From Paracoccaceae bacterium (lineage in GTDB: Bacteria > Pseudomonadota > Alphaproteobacteria > Rhodobacterales > Rhodobacteraceae), in assembly GCA_009920815.1 (NCBI GenBank), contig RFZH01000128.1:1-6743 (forward strand): 6,743 nt of DNA, in the 5' to 3' direction. The translations under genes were made by a program, and so were the position numbers. Positions within the stretch are counted from its first letter, which is position 1. Each line of letters starts with the position of its first letter. Positions 1 through 6,551 of the stretch are shown here, piece after piece. The notes under the pieces are model-generated. The model was not told the origin of the DNA, did no database searches, and saw nothing but the letters and a program-made list of their open reading frames with translations.

Positions 1-1581
1 GTCTTTTTCAGCAGGCTGCATTTGTCCATGAACCAGATCGACAACGCCCTCGCCCAAAGCTGCGCGCAAGCGTTTGAACCGGTCTTCTGCAGAGGTATAA
101 TCTAAAACTTCGCTTTCTTCGACCAATGGGCACACCCAGTAGGCTTGTTTGCCCTGCGCTACCGCCTGACGCAGTTTTTCTATCACTTCGTCTATCCGCG
201 CGGTTGGAACGGTCACAGTCGTTATTGGTTTTCGCCCCGGTGGCTTTTCATCCAAAATAGATACGTCCATATCACCATATTGCGCCAAGGCTAAGGACCT
301 AGGAATAGGCGTTGCGGTCATGACCAAAACATCAACCGCCTGCCCCTTTTGTCCCAATTCCAATCGTTGGCGCACGCCAAATCTGTGCTGTTCGTCAATA
401 ACAGCAAGGCGCAAGTCATGAAAATCAACATCTTTTTGGAAAACCGCGTGTGTTCCAATCAGGATATGGATCCGCCCATCACGCAGCGCCGCAAGCTTTG
501 CTGCGCGTTCCTTGCCTTTATCGCGTCCCGTTAGAATTTCGATGACAACACCCGCATCATTCGCCAAAGGCAACAAACCTTCTAAATGTTGACGGGCCAG
601 AATCTCGGTGGGCGCCATCAATACCCCCTGCCCACCTGCTTCGACCGCAATCAAAAGGGTCAAAAAGGCGACCAATGTCTTTCCTGCCCCTACATCCCCT
701 TGCAAAAGGCGATTCATTTTGAATGGTTTGGCAAGATCGTCAGCAATGTCGTCCATCGCGCGCATTTGGGCGTTGGTTGGACGGTATGGCAATGATTTCA
801 ATACCTTGCTGCGCAAGCGACCGGTCCCATGGGTGGCGACACCTGCTGATTTACGCAATGCGCCACGTGCCAGCGCCAAGGTAAGCTGATGGGCGAATAA
901 TTCATCATAGGCCAACCGCTGCCGTGCAGGTGCGGTATCGCTAATATCTGAAATCGACATCGGTGCATGGGCCAACCGCATCGCGTCGGCCCAATCAGGC
1001 CAAATCTGGCGTCGCTTGTATTCTGGGTCGATCCATTCCCCCAAATCGGGCAGTTTCGACAAAGCTGAACGCGCCGCTTTTAAAATCGTTTTTTGCGTCA
1101 CACCTGCGGTCAAAGGATAAATGGGTTCAAAATCGGGAATGGTCGCCGCGTCGGAAATTTCTACAATATGGTCGGGATGCACCATTTGGGCAATACCGTC
1201 AAAAAATTCGATCTTGCCCGAAACAATCCGATCTTGGCCCACCGGCAAGAGCTTGGTCAAATAATCGGCGCGCGCGTGGAAAAACACCAGTTGAAACGTT
1301 GTTTTTGCGTCTTCAACGGTGATGCGATACGCGCCTGATCTGTTGCGCGCGGCTTTATGCGCCAAAACTTTGATACGCAGGGTTAAAACGTTCGGTAAAT
1401 CAACACCTTGGACAGTTTCAACCAAGCGCCGATCAATCCCATTATAGGGCAATGTCATCAAAATATCGCGCGGACGTTCAATATGAAGGCCCTGAAAATT
1501 TTGCGCAATTTTTGGGCCAACACCCTCAAGTGAAGTCAGCTCTGCAAATAGCGGAAACAGAATTTCGGGCCGTGCGCTCAT
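1..1581 (-). CDS. recG: ATP-dependent DNA helicase RecG (C-terminus cut by the window edge)
   Basis: RecG is a superfamily 2 double-strand DNA translocase that remodels stalled replication forks and branch-migrates recombination intermediates. I translated the reverse strand by hand: 527 codons stay open from the ATG at 1581 to the window edge. The family is about 700 residues, so roughly the last 170, with the later helicase motifs, lie outside. The N-terminal part has the helix-hairpin-helix-like LEGVGPKIAQ (residues 18-27) and an OB-fold wedge region (about 60-150). The helicase core shows Walker A GDVGAGKT (295-302), motif Ia APTEILARQH (323-332), a DEQH box (396-399) followed by RFGVRQR, and motif III TATPIPR (422-428). 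These are diagnostic of RecG rather than PriA or Mfd. The ATG overlaps the ligA stop as ATGA, so translation is probably coupled to ligA. No defect is seen in the visible part. Confidence 0.96.
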   Translation of the reverse strand, partial: MSARPEILFPLFAELTSLEGVGPKIAQNFQGLHIERPRDILMTLPYNGIDRRLVETVQGVDLPNVLTLRIKVLAHKAARNRSGAYRITVEDAKTTFQLVFFHARADYLTKLLPVGQDRIVSGKIEFFDGIAQMVHPDHIVEISDAATIPDFEPIYPLTAGVTQKTILKAARSALSKLPDLGEWIDPEYKRRQIWPDWADAMRLAHAPMSISDISDTAPARQRLAYDELFAHQLTLALARGALRKSAGVATHGTGRLRSKVLKSLPYRPTNAQMRAMDDIADDLAKPFKMNRLLQGDVGAGKTLVAFLTLLIAVEAGGQGVLMAPTEILARQHLEGLLPLANDAGVVIEILTGRDKGKERAAKLAALRDGRIHILIGTHAVFQKDVDFHDLRLAVIDEQHRFGVRQRLELGQKGQAVDVLVMTATPIPRSLALAQYGDMDVSILDEKPPGRKPITTVTVPTARIDEVIEKLRQAVAQGKQAYWVCPLVEESEVLDYTSAEDRFKRLRAALGEGVVDLVHGQMQPAEKD

Positions 1582-3701
1582 AATCCGTCAATCATGGCAA
1601 GCCAAGTGTCTTCGTCAATGGTTTCAATGCCCAGTTCAGCCGCTTTTTTTGCTTTTGATCCGGCGCCCGGTCCAGCGACCAATAAATCGGTCTTGGCCGA
1701 AACAGATCCCGCGACCTTTGCCCCAAGGCTTTCTGCGCGGGCTTTTGCTTCGGATCGGGTCATTCGTTCAAGCGTACCAGTAAACACAACGATCTTTCCC
1801 GCAACTGGGCTTCCATCTGTTTTGGGCTTCGCCGCGTCCTGTATCGATAAATGCGAAACCAAACGATTTATTCCTTGCCGTTCGTGGCCGTCAGAAAAGG
1901 CCGCGATCAAAGACCGTGCCATCACATCCCCGACGCCGTCGATGGACAGCAACTCTTGATAGGCTTGGGAGGCGCTATCTTGTGCGTCATCCATCGCCAC
2001 AACAAAAGCATCCCATGACCCAAAATGTGTCGCGATCAAATTTGCCGCCGCCTCACCCACATGACGAATTCCTAAACCAAACAGACACTTAGAAAATGAA
2101 AGTAAACGTTTTTCATCAATGTTATCGAAGAGATTACTGGCGCTTTTGTCGCCCCAACCCTCACGATTTTTTAACTTTGAAAGGTTTTGTGCATCGCGCG
2201 CCCGCAGAGTGAAAATATCCGCAGGTTCGCGGATTGGCAGCGTTGGATCGTCAAAGAACATCTCAATCTGCTTGGCCCCTAATCCTTCGATGTCGAACGC
2301 CTTGCGCGATACGAAATGTTTAAGCCGTTCAACAGCTTGTGCAGGACAAATAAGCCCGCCAACGCATCGACGCACCGCGTCACCCTCTTCACGAATCGCG
2401 TGGGATCCGCATTCGGGGCAAAGTGTTGGGAATTCATAAATTTTTGCTGTGTCAGGACGTTTTGATAGATCAACATCTGCAATCTTGGGAATAACATCGC
2501 CCGCGCGATAGACCTGCACAAAATCACCAACACGAATGTCCTTACCATCGCGAATTGCGTTTCCGTTTGAATCGCGCCCAGCAATATAATCTTCGTTGTG
2601 CAAAGTTGCATTTGACACCACAACCCCACCGACCGTGACAGGTGATAAACGCGCGACGGGTGACAAAGCCCCTGTCCGGCCCACCTGAATATCGATCGCT
2701 TCAAGCCGTGTCCACGCCAGTTCTGCAGGAAACTTATGCGCAATAGCCCATCGCGGCGTTGTCGAACGAAAACCAAGCCGCGCTTGCAAAGCAAGATCAT
2801 CAACCTTGTAGACGACACCGTCGATATCATACCCTAAGGCGCTGCGGCGTTCCGAAATCATGGTGTAATGCGCAATCAAATCATCAACCGTGCTGCACAG
2901 CGCCGTCAAAGGATTGGTTTGAAATCCCATTTCAGCCAACCGCGTGATGGCCCCAAACTGCGTTTGCGCCAGTGGCTCAGACACATCCCCCCAAGCATAG
3001 GCAAAAAAACGCAAAGGACGATCTGCCGTAATTTTTGCATCCAATTGCCGCAATGATCCAGCCGCCGCATTCCGAGGGTTTGCAAATGTTTTTCCGCCTC
3101 GTGCAATTTGTCGCGTATTGAGATCAATGAAATCATTATGGGACATGTACACTTCGCCGCGCACCTCAACCACCTCAGGCGCGCCCATTAACGTCTGTGG
3201 AATATCGGAAATGGTGCGCGCATTTTCGGTAACATTTTCCCCGACCGCCCCGTCACCACGGGTCGCGGCATAGACCAAAGCGCCGTTTTCATATCGCAAA
3301 CTAAGGGAAAGTCCGTCAATCTTCGGCTCTGCGGTATAAGCAATCGCTTGGCCTTCGATCCCGAGATACCGTAGGATGCGATCATTAAAATCCGCAACAT
3401 CCTCGTCATTAAACGCATTGCCCAACGACAGCATTCGAACAGCGTGCGTGATCTTTGAAAATCCGTCACTTGCCGGCGCGCCAACACGATCAGTTGGGCT
3501 ATCATCACGTTTAAGCTCAGGAAAGCGTGCCTCGATTGCCAAGTTCCGACGCTTTAGGGCGTCATATTCCGCATCGGTCAAATGCGGGGCATCGTCTCCA
3601 TGATAAGCAATATTGGCGACCGTTAACAGATGGGCCAAGCGTTCTAGCTCTTGTGCGGCGGCTTCGGGGGTTAGGTCGATGATATCGGTTTCGTTGCTCA
3701 C
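1578..3701 (-). CDS. ligA: NAD-dependent DNA ligase LigA
   Basis: LigA seals nicks in duplex DNA using NAD+, joining Okazaki fragments and finishing repair, and is usually essential. The 707 residues match the usual family length. The domain order is complete. An N-terminal Ia domain binds NMN (Y33-H34 and D43-A-E-Y46-D47). The adenylation domain has the catalytic lysine K127 in EPKIDG (125-130) and a second motif YDIDGVVYKV (291-300). An OB fold follows (about 335-410), then a four-cysteine zinc finger (C428, C431, C446, C452). Helix-hairpin-helix repeats (about 465-610) include IEGLGAKQI, FGLGIRHVGE and IDGVGDVMA. A C-terminal BRCT domain (634-707) contains GKIVVFTGTLERMTR. The start is a GTG; the next in-frame ATG is residue 90, far inside the adenylation domain. 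The only visible ribosome-binding element is a weak AAGGG next to a GC inverted repeat. ctrA lies 78 nt upstream, and recG overlaps the stop. Confidence 0.98.
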   Translation of the reverse strand: MSNETDIIDLTPEAAAQELERLAHLLTVANIAYHGDDAPHLTDAEYDALKRRNLAIEARFPELKRDDSPTDRVGAPASDGFSKITHAVRMLSLGNAFNDEDVADFNDRILRYLGIEGQAIAYTAEPKIDGLSLSLRYENGALVYAATRGDGAVGENVTENARTISDIPQTLMGAPEVVEVRGEVYMSHNDFIDLNTRQIARGGKTFANPRNAAAGSLRQLDAKITADRPLRFFAYAWGDVSEPLAQTQFGAITRLAEMGFQTNPLTALCSTVDDLIAHYTMISERRSALGYDIDGVVYKVDDLALQARLGFRSTTPRWAIAHKFPAELAWTRLEAIDIQVGRTGALSPVARLSPVTVGGVVVSNATLHNEDYIAGRDSNGNAIRDGKDIRVGDFVQVYRAGDVIPKIADVDLSKRPDTAKIYEFPTLCPECGSHAIREEGDAVRRCVGGLICPAQAVERLKHFVSRKAFDIEGLGAKQIEMFFDDPTLPIREPADIFTLRARDAQNLSKLKNREGWGDKSASNLFDNIDEKRLLSFSKCLFGLGIRHVGEAAANLIATHFGSWDAFVVAMDDAQDSASQAYQELLSIDGVGDVMARSLIAAFSDGHERQGINRLVSHLSIQDAAKPKTDGSPVAGKIVVFTGTLERMTRSEAKARAESLGAKVAGSVSAKTDLLVAGPGAGSKAKKAAELGIETIDEDTWLAMIDGL

Positions 3702-3703
3702 TG

Positions 3704-3749
3704 GGGCGGCCCTTTTTCAATCTTGCGAAAAGAAATAAGTGTGCCGCCC
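3704..3749 (-). promoter_or_regulatory. GC inverted repeat in the ligA leader
   Basis: A perfect 7-bp inverted repeat, GCCGCCC/GGGCGGC, lies at 3704-3710 and 3743-3749 with a 32-nt AT-rich spacer. The proximal arm ends 2 nt before the ligA GTG, and the probable ribosome-binding purines (AAGGG on the minus strand) abut it. If it folds in the ctrA-ligA transcript it could hide the ligA ribosome-binding site. It is not a typical terminator, because no U-run follows the second arm in the ligA direction. The pairing is seen in the sequence; any regulatory role is inferred. Confidence 0.3.
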
Positions 3750-3779
3750 GCAGACGTCCAGTGGATTATTGCATTTTTG

Positions 3780-4493
3780 CTAGGCACCTATGGCAATTGG
3801 CGCACCTTGTGCCAATGGACCAGGATCTTTTAACACGTAACCACGTCCCCAGACGGTCTGTATATAGCTATCATCACCCGTTGCCGTGGCTAGTTTTTTA
3901 CGCAATTTACAGATAAAGACATCAATGATTTTTAATTCCGGCTCATCCATTCCGCCGTATAAATGGTTCAAAAACATCTCTTTTGTCAGCGTGGTGCCTT
4001 TGCGCAATGATAAAAGCTCTAACATTTGATATTCTTTACCTGTCAAATGGACAGGCATCCCATCAACATCAACTGTTTTCGCGTCAAGGTTTACTGCAAT
4101 ACGTCCCGTCTGAATTATAGATTGAGAATGCCCTTTTGACCGACGAATGATGGCATGAATGCGTGCGATCAGTTCTTCGCGATGAAATGGCTTTGTTAAG
4201 AAATCATCAGCGCCAAAACCAAAACCACGGATCTTGCTTTCCGTATCATCCGAGCCAGACAAGATCAGGATTGGCGTCGTAATCCGGGCCAGGCGCAAAT
4301 GGCGCAGCACTTCATAACCGTTGATATCTGGCAGATTGAGATCAAGCAAAATAAGATCGTAATCATAGAGTTTTGCAAGATCGATCCCCTCTTCGCCCAT
4401 ATCTGTTGAATAGACGTTCAAATTTGCATGCGTTAACATCATTTCAATGCTTTTCGCAGTATTTGGATCATCCTCGATCAATAGAACACGCAT
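3780..4493 (-). CDS. ctrA: Response regulator transcription factor CtrA
   Basis: CtrA is the OmpR-type master regulator of alphaproteobacteria. In Caulobacter it controls the cell cycle and represses the origin. In Rhodobacterales it mainly controls motility and, in several species, gene transfer agent production. The 237 residues fit the family. The receiver domain (1-118) has acidic pocket E8-D9-D10, phospho-acceptor D51 in LILLDLNLPDINGYEVLR, S79/S81 in the LSGSDD loop and K101 in LTKPF. The winged-helix domain (about 127-222) has HLTGKEYQMLELL, the recognition-helix region ELKIIDVFICKLRKKL (186-201) and the wing TVWGRGYVL. The near-identity of these stretches to known CtrA proteins excludes a generic OmpR regulator. 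The tail ends in IGA rather than the AA that serves as a ClpXP signal in Caulobacter. A strong AGGAGG lies 5 nt before the ATG. Two CtrA-like boxes upstream suggest autoregulation. sciP is the next gene upstream. Confidence 0.97.
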   Translation of the reverse strand: MRVLLIEDDPNTAKSIEMMLTHANLNVYSTDMGEEGIDLAKLYDYDLILLDLNLPDINGYEVLRHLRLARITTPILILSGSDDTESKIRGFGFGADDFLTKPFHREELIARIHAIIRRSKGHSQSIIQTGRIAVNLDAKTVDVDGMPVHLTGKEYQMLELLSLRKGTTLTKEMFLNHLYGGMDEPELKIIDVFICKLRKKLATATGDDSYIQTVWGRGYVLKDPGPLAQGAPIAIGA

Positions 4494-4498
4494 AATTG

Positions 4499-4504
4499 CC
4501 TCCT
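4499..4504 (-). promoter_or_regulatory. ctrA ribosome-binding site
   Basis: A perfect AGGAGG on the minus strand sits 5 nt before the ctrA ATG at 4493. It is the strongest Shine-Dalgarno sequence in the window and fixes this start. ligA and mntR have only weak sites. Confidence 0.85.
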
Positions 4505-4519
4505 GTTATTTATCCCGCC

Positions 4520-4535
4520 GTTAATTATCCGTAAA
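4520..4535 (-). promoter_or_regulatory. Putative CtrA box, promoter-proximal copy
   Basis: Read on the minus strand this is TTTACGGATAATTAAC, that is TTTA-N7-TTAAC. The CtrA consensus is TTAA-N7-TTAAC, so only one consensus base differs and the second half is perfect. It ends 26 nt before the ctrA ATG, between the sciP stop and ctrA. The match is visible; binding is inferred from the known CtrA recognition sequence and common CtrA autoregulation. Confidence 0.5.
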
Positions 4536-4538
4536 AAG

Positions 4539-4554
4539 GTTAACCGAGGGTTAC
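4539..4554 (-). promoter_or_regulatory. Putative CtrA box, distal copy
   Basis: Read on the minus strand this is GTAACCCTCGGTTAAC, that is GTAA-N7-TTAAC, again one base from the TTAA-N7-TTAAC consensus with a perfect second half. It lies in the same orientation as the box at 4520-4535, offset by exactly 19 nt, close to two helical turns. That spacing suits cooperative binding of two CtrA dimers on one DNA face. Function is inferred. Confidence 0.5.
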
Positions 4555-4580
4555 CATGAGCAATTAAAAGCAAAATCAAT

Positions 4581-4859
4581 CTAAGGTTGTCTATATTTTT
4601 TTATCTTTGTTTCTTTTAATGCATCCTCACCATGATCAGCGCAGCGCGCGAGCCATGTGTTAAATTCCTCTTGTGACAGCGCATAAGCGTCGATCGCCTC
4701 TTGCGCCGTTATAATGTTGTAAATGACCGCCCGCACCACCGCGCGTTTGCGCGATGCGGTCCAACGTTTTAACGTTACGGGCGGCAAATCGGCCACTGAA
4801 AACACATCACCACTGATTAACCTGATCACCGACGGACCTTTTGATTTTTTTGGAAACAT
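4581..4859 (-). CDS. sciP: DUF1153 protein, SciP-like inhibitor of CtrA
   Basis: This 92-residue protein belongs to DUF1153, whose studied member is Caulobacter SciP. SciP is a small helix-turn-helix protein that binds CtrA and blocks its recruitment of RNA polymerase. Family hallmarks in order are ADLPPVTLKRW (23-33), SRKRAVVRAV (36-45), a helix-turn-helix with YALSQEEFNTW (59-69), and the tail HGEDALKETKIKKYRQ (76-91). The N-terminus is lysine-rich. The length is the family's usual 90-odd residues. The ATG is preceded by AGGTGG at 4 nt spacing (4864-4869). It lies 87 nt upstream of ctrA in the same direction, so regulator and antagonist may share transcripts. It is divergent from mnmA, and a weak CtrA-like site lies 45 nt upstream of its start. 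Family assignment is confident; the SciP function is inferred from Caulobacter and from the ctrA neighbour. Confidence 0.88.
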   Translation of the reverse strand: MFPKKSKGPSVIRLISGDVFSVADLPPVTLKRWTASRKRAVVRAVIYNIITAQEAIDAYALSQEEFNTWLARCADHGEDALKETKIKKYRQP

Positions 4860-4903
4860 TTCACCACCTAAACAAACACTTTGCCCAGAATGTGTGCTAA
4901 GAA

Positions 4904-4918
4904 TTAAAACTCTCTAAA
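4904..4918 (-). promoter_or_regulatory. Weak CtrA-like site in the sciP/mnmA divergent region
   Basis: On the minus strand this reads TTTA-N7-TTAA (TTTAGAGAGTTTTAA). It has the same one-base-degenerate pattern as the box at 4520-4535 but lacks the final C. It lies 45 nt upstream of the sciP ATG, a sensible place for activation, and sciP is CtrA-activated in Caulobacter. In AT-rich intergenic DNA such a match can easily arise by chance. Confidence 0.25.
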
Positions 4919-4926
4919 ACCTGCCC

Positions 4927-4954
4927 TTGTGAATATTTCAAATTTTCCTATATT
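4927..4954 (+). promoter_or_regulatory. Predicted sigma-70-type promoter of mnmA
   Basis: TTGTGA (4927-4932) and TATATT (4949-4954) are separated by 16 nt and match the -35 and -10 consensus at 4/6 and 5/6 positions. A transcript would start near 4961, giving a leader of about 20 nt before the ATG at 4981. This is a sequence-based prediction only. Confidence 0.4.
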
Positions 4955-4980
4955 TCGCAGAAATCTTGAAAGATCGGATC

Positions 4981-5972
4981 ATGAGCTTGGATCATCCAAT
5001 AAATTCGTTAGGCTTTGCCAAACCTCCTTCAGAAACACGCGTGGTCGTCGCAATGTCGGGCGGCGTCGATAGCTCTGTAGTTGCGGCTCAGCTGAAATCC
5101 GAAGGTTATGATGTGGTCGGCGTCACGCTACAGCTTTACGACCATGGCGCGGCGCTGGCAAAAAAAGGCGCATGCTGTGCGGGCATTGATATTCATGACG
5201 CACGGCGCGTTGCAGAAGATATGGGCTTTCCGCATTATGTGTTGGACTATGAAAACATCTTTCGCGATGCCGTGATAGAAGAGTTCGCAGACAGTTATTT
5301 GGCTGGCGCAACGCCTGTGCCCTGTATCCGCTGCAACGAGCGTGTCAAATTCAAAGATCTGCTAAACACCGCCAAAGATCTTGACGCGGATTGTATGGCG
5401 ACAGGTCATTATATCCAACGCAAAATGGGACCATTAGGCGCAGAGCTGCACTGCGCAACCGACGCAAATCGTGATCAAAGTTATTTCTTGTTTTCAACTA
5501 CACAAGAACAGCTCGATTTCTTACGGTTTCCCCTTGGTCATTTGGCATCAAAGCATGAAACACGCGCGCTTGCAGCGAAATATGGTCTGGTTGTGGCCGA
5601 TAAACCAGATAGCCAAGATATTTGTTTCGTACCCGATGGAAACTATGCCGGCGTTATTGAAAAATTACGCCCAGGAGCAATCGAACCAGGGGACATCGTC
5701 GATACAAACGGATCCGTTTTGGGCCATCACAATGGCGTTATCCATTACACGATTGGTCAACGACGAGGCCTTGGCATTGGCGGCACTTGGCTGTCAAAGT
5801 GCGTTCAACACGCCCACCGCGCGACGCGATTTTGCGCCCTATCAGTGAGACCGAAGCAGAAATAGAATTGCTAAATCCCGAGGAAGGCGTCGCGCCGGGT
5901 CAGGCCTGTGTATTTTACGATACGACAAGCAGTCGGATTTTTGGTGGCGGTTGGATTACAAAACGCGCTTAA
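4981..5972 (+). pseudogene. mnmA: tRNA-specific 2-thiouridylase MnmA, broken by an internal deletion and frame change
   Basis: MnmA makes 2-thiouridine at wobble U34 of tRNA-Lys, -Glu and -Gln, using ATP and persulfide sulfur. From the ATG at 4981 (weak GAAAG upstream), 268 residues match Rhodobacterales MnmA closely. They include PP-loop SGGVDSS (26-32), GACCAGIDIHDARRVAEDMG (63-82), C118 in PCIRCNE, the second catalytic cysteine C215 in DSQDICFVP, and YTIGQRRGLGIGG (256-268). After 5784 the frame gives 26 unrelated residues and a stop at 5863-5865. The conserved C-terminal barrel (LAVKVRSTRPPRDAILRP, later EEGVAPGQACVFYD and FGGGWI) resumes at about 5787 in another frame and ends with TAA at 5970. 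The family segment between these blocks (EPLYVV..., INWLG...), about 50 residues, is absent, and the missing length must be 1 modulo 3. A TTG at 4966 is an alternative but less likely start. The coding signal is otherwise intact, so the lesion is recent or an assembly error. Confidence 0.9.
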
Positions 5973-5982
5973 AGAACGATTT

Positions 5983-6011
5983 AGGGCTTTGCCCTCTTTT
6001 GCTTTGCAAAA
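5983..6011 (+). terminator. Two tandem mini-hairpins after mnmA
   Basis: AGGGC-TTT-GCCCT (5983-5995) is followed one base later by TTTTGC-TTT-GCAAAA (5997-6011). Both are perfect stems with TTT loops, starting 11 nt after the mnmA stop. The first stem, followed by CTTTT, resembles a short intrinsic terminator for mnmA. The second stem is AT-rich and supplies that T-run, so the two could compete or stack. The structure is seen; terminator activity is inferred. Confidence 0.45.
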
Positions 6012-6019
6012 TTCACCCA

Positions 6020-6081
6020 GGATATTTTTCGGACAGAAAATGAAGATCTAACGTTTTCACATTTTCTGTCTAAAAATATCC
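6020..6081. repeat. Long AT-rich inverted repeat between convergent mnmA and mntR
   Basis: The left arm (6020-6042) and right arm (6060-6081) are reverse complements over about 22 bp, apart from one bulge/mismatch at the CG/T position, with a 17-nt loop. Each arm read outside-in is GGATATTTTT, then one or two variable bases, then GACAGAAAATG, so the element is two head-to-head copies of one motif. It lies between convergent genes and could act as a bidirectional terminator or protect 3' ends. From memory, similar single motifs follow genes in other Rhodobacteraceae, but I have not verified this. Confidence 0.6.
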
Positions 6082-6104
6082 AATCGCTTTGATTTCAAAC
6101 CCCA

Positions 6105-6527
6105 TCAGGTTTTCAAGAATTTTTCAAATGCTGCAAGTGTTTCATCTGAAACATAATGTTCTATGCCCTCGGCATCTAACTCGGCAGCATTAAGAGGCAC
6201 GCCAACCTTGATCAAAACATCCACAACAATACGGTGGCGCGCGTAAACGGCTTTTGCCATTGCTGCCCCTTCGTCTGTTAAAAAAACACCGCGATATGGG
6301 CGCGATGTTGCCAAACCTTCGCGTTTGAGCCGTGTAATGGCCTTGGTGGCAGTAGGCTGTGCTACGCCCATACGCTCTGCAATGTCGGCGACGCGTGCTT
6401 CTCCTACTTCGTCCGTGAGCTCGGCAATCATTTCCACGTAATCTTCTAACAGAGCAAGAGACTGCTTTTCACGCGTCTGTGAAAAGCCTTCGGAACGCTG
6501 TGGGGGGGCGGTTTTAGGTTTTGGCAT
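6105..6527 (-). CDS. mntR: Manganese-responsive transcriptional repressor MntR (DtxR family)
   Basis: MntR represses manganese uptake genes, and in some species activates efflux, when bound to Mn2+. From the ATG at 6527 it has 140 residues, the short DtxR type without an SH3-like domain. A winged helix (about 26-90) includes ARVADIAERMGVAQPTATKAITRLKREG and the wing RPYRGVFLT. The dimerisation/metal domain follows (about 92-140). All six ligand positions known from Bacillus subtilis MntR align to matching residues here: D29, E32, H98, E120, E123 and H124, in LEDYVE, ARHR and AEGIEH. This favours Mn over an iron-type DtxR or a zinc regulator. The frame is open 59 codons further upstream, but MntR similarity begins near this ATG, so I take it as the start even though no good Shine-Dalgarno precedes it. 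Upstream on the same strand is the end of a membrane-protein gene; downstream it converges with mnmA. Confidence 0.9.
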   Translation of the reverse strand: MPKPKTAPPQRSEGFSQTREKQSLALLEDYVEMIAELTDEVGEARVADIAERMGVAQPTATKAITRLKREGLATSRPYRGVFLTDEGAAMAKAVYARHRIVVDVLIKVGVPLNAAELDAEGIEHYVSDETLAAFEKFLKT

Positions 6528-6551
6528 CGTCAATAATCTGTTTTTTTCGAC

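Noticed and set aside
963..1322. 119-codon plus-strand open frame opposite recG
   Set aside because: Antisense to a well-conserved part of recG, with an Arg/Pro/Ser-rich composition typical of a shadow and no family resemblance.
2279..2830. 183-codon open frame on the minus strand inside ligA
   Set aside because: It lies wholly within the intact, fully conserved ligA in another frame, has no recognisable domain and no ribosome-binding context, and is a shadow of ligA codon use.
3765..3782. GCATTTTTGC near the end of ctrA as a terminator
   Set aside because: The possible stem is only three base pairs with no T-run after it on the minus strand, so it cannot be supported as a terminator.
5780..5800. 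Programmed frameshift in mnmA
   Set aside because: There is no slippery heptamer or adjacent structure. A simple frameshift also cannot explain the loss of about 50 conserved residues.
5471..5848. 125-codon plus-strand open frame overlapping mnmA
   Set aside because: It is an alternate frame through conserved MnmA sequence. The real coding signal is in the MnmA frames on either side of the lesion.
5787..5972. The C-terminal MnmA fragment as an independent small gene starting at TTG 5787
   Set aside because: The sequence is the ordinary C-terminal barrel of MnmA, with no promoter or ribosome-binding site before it. It is a remnant of the broken gene.
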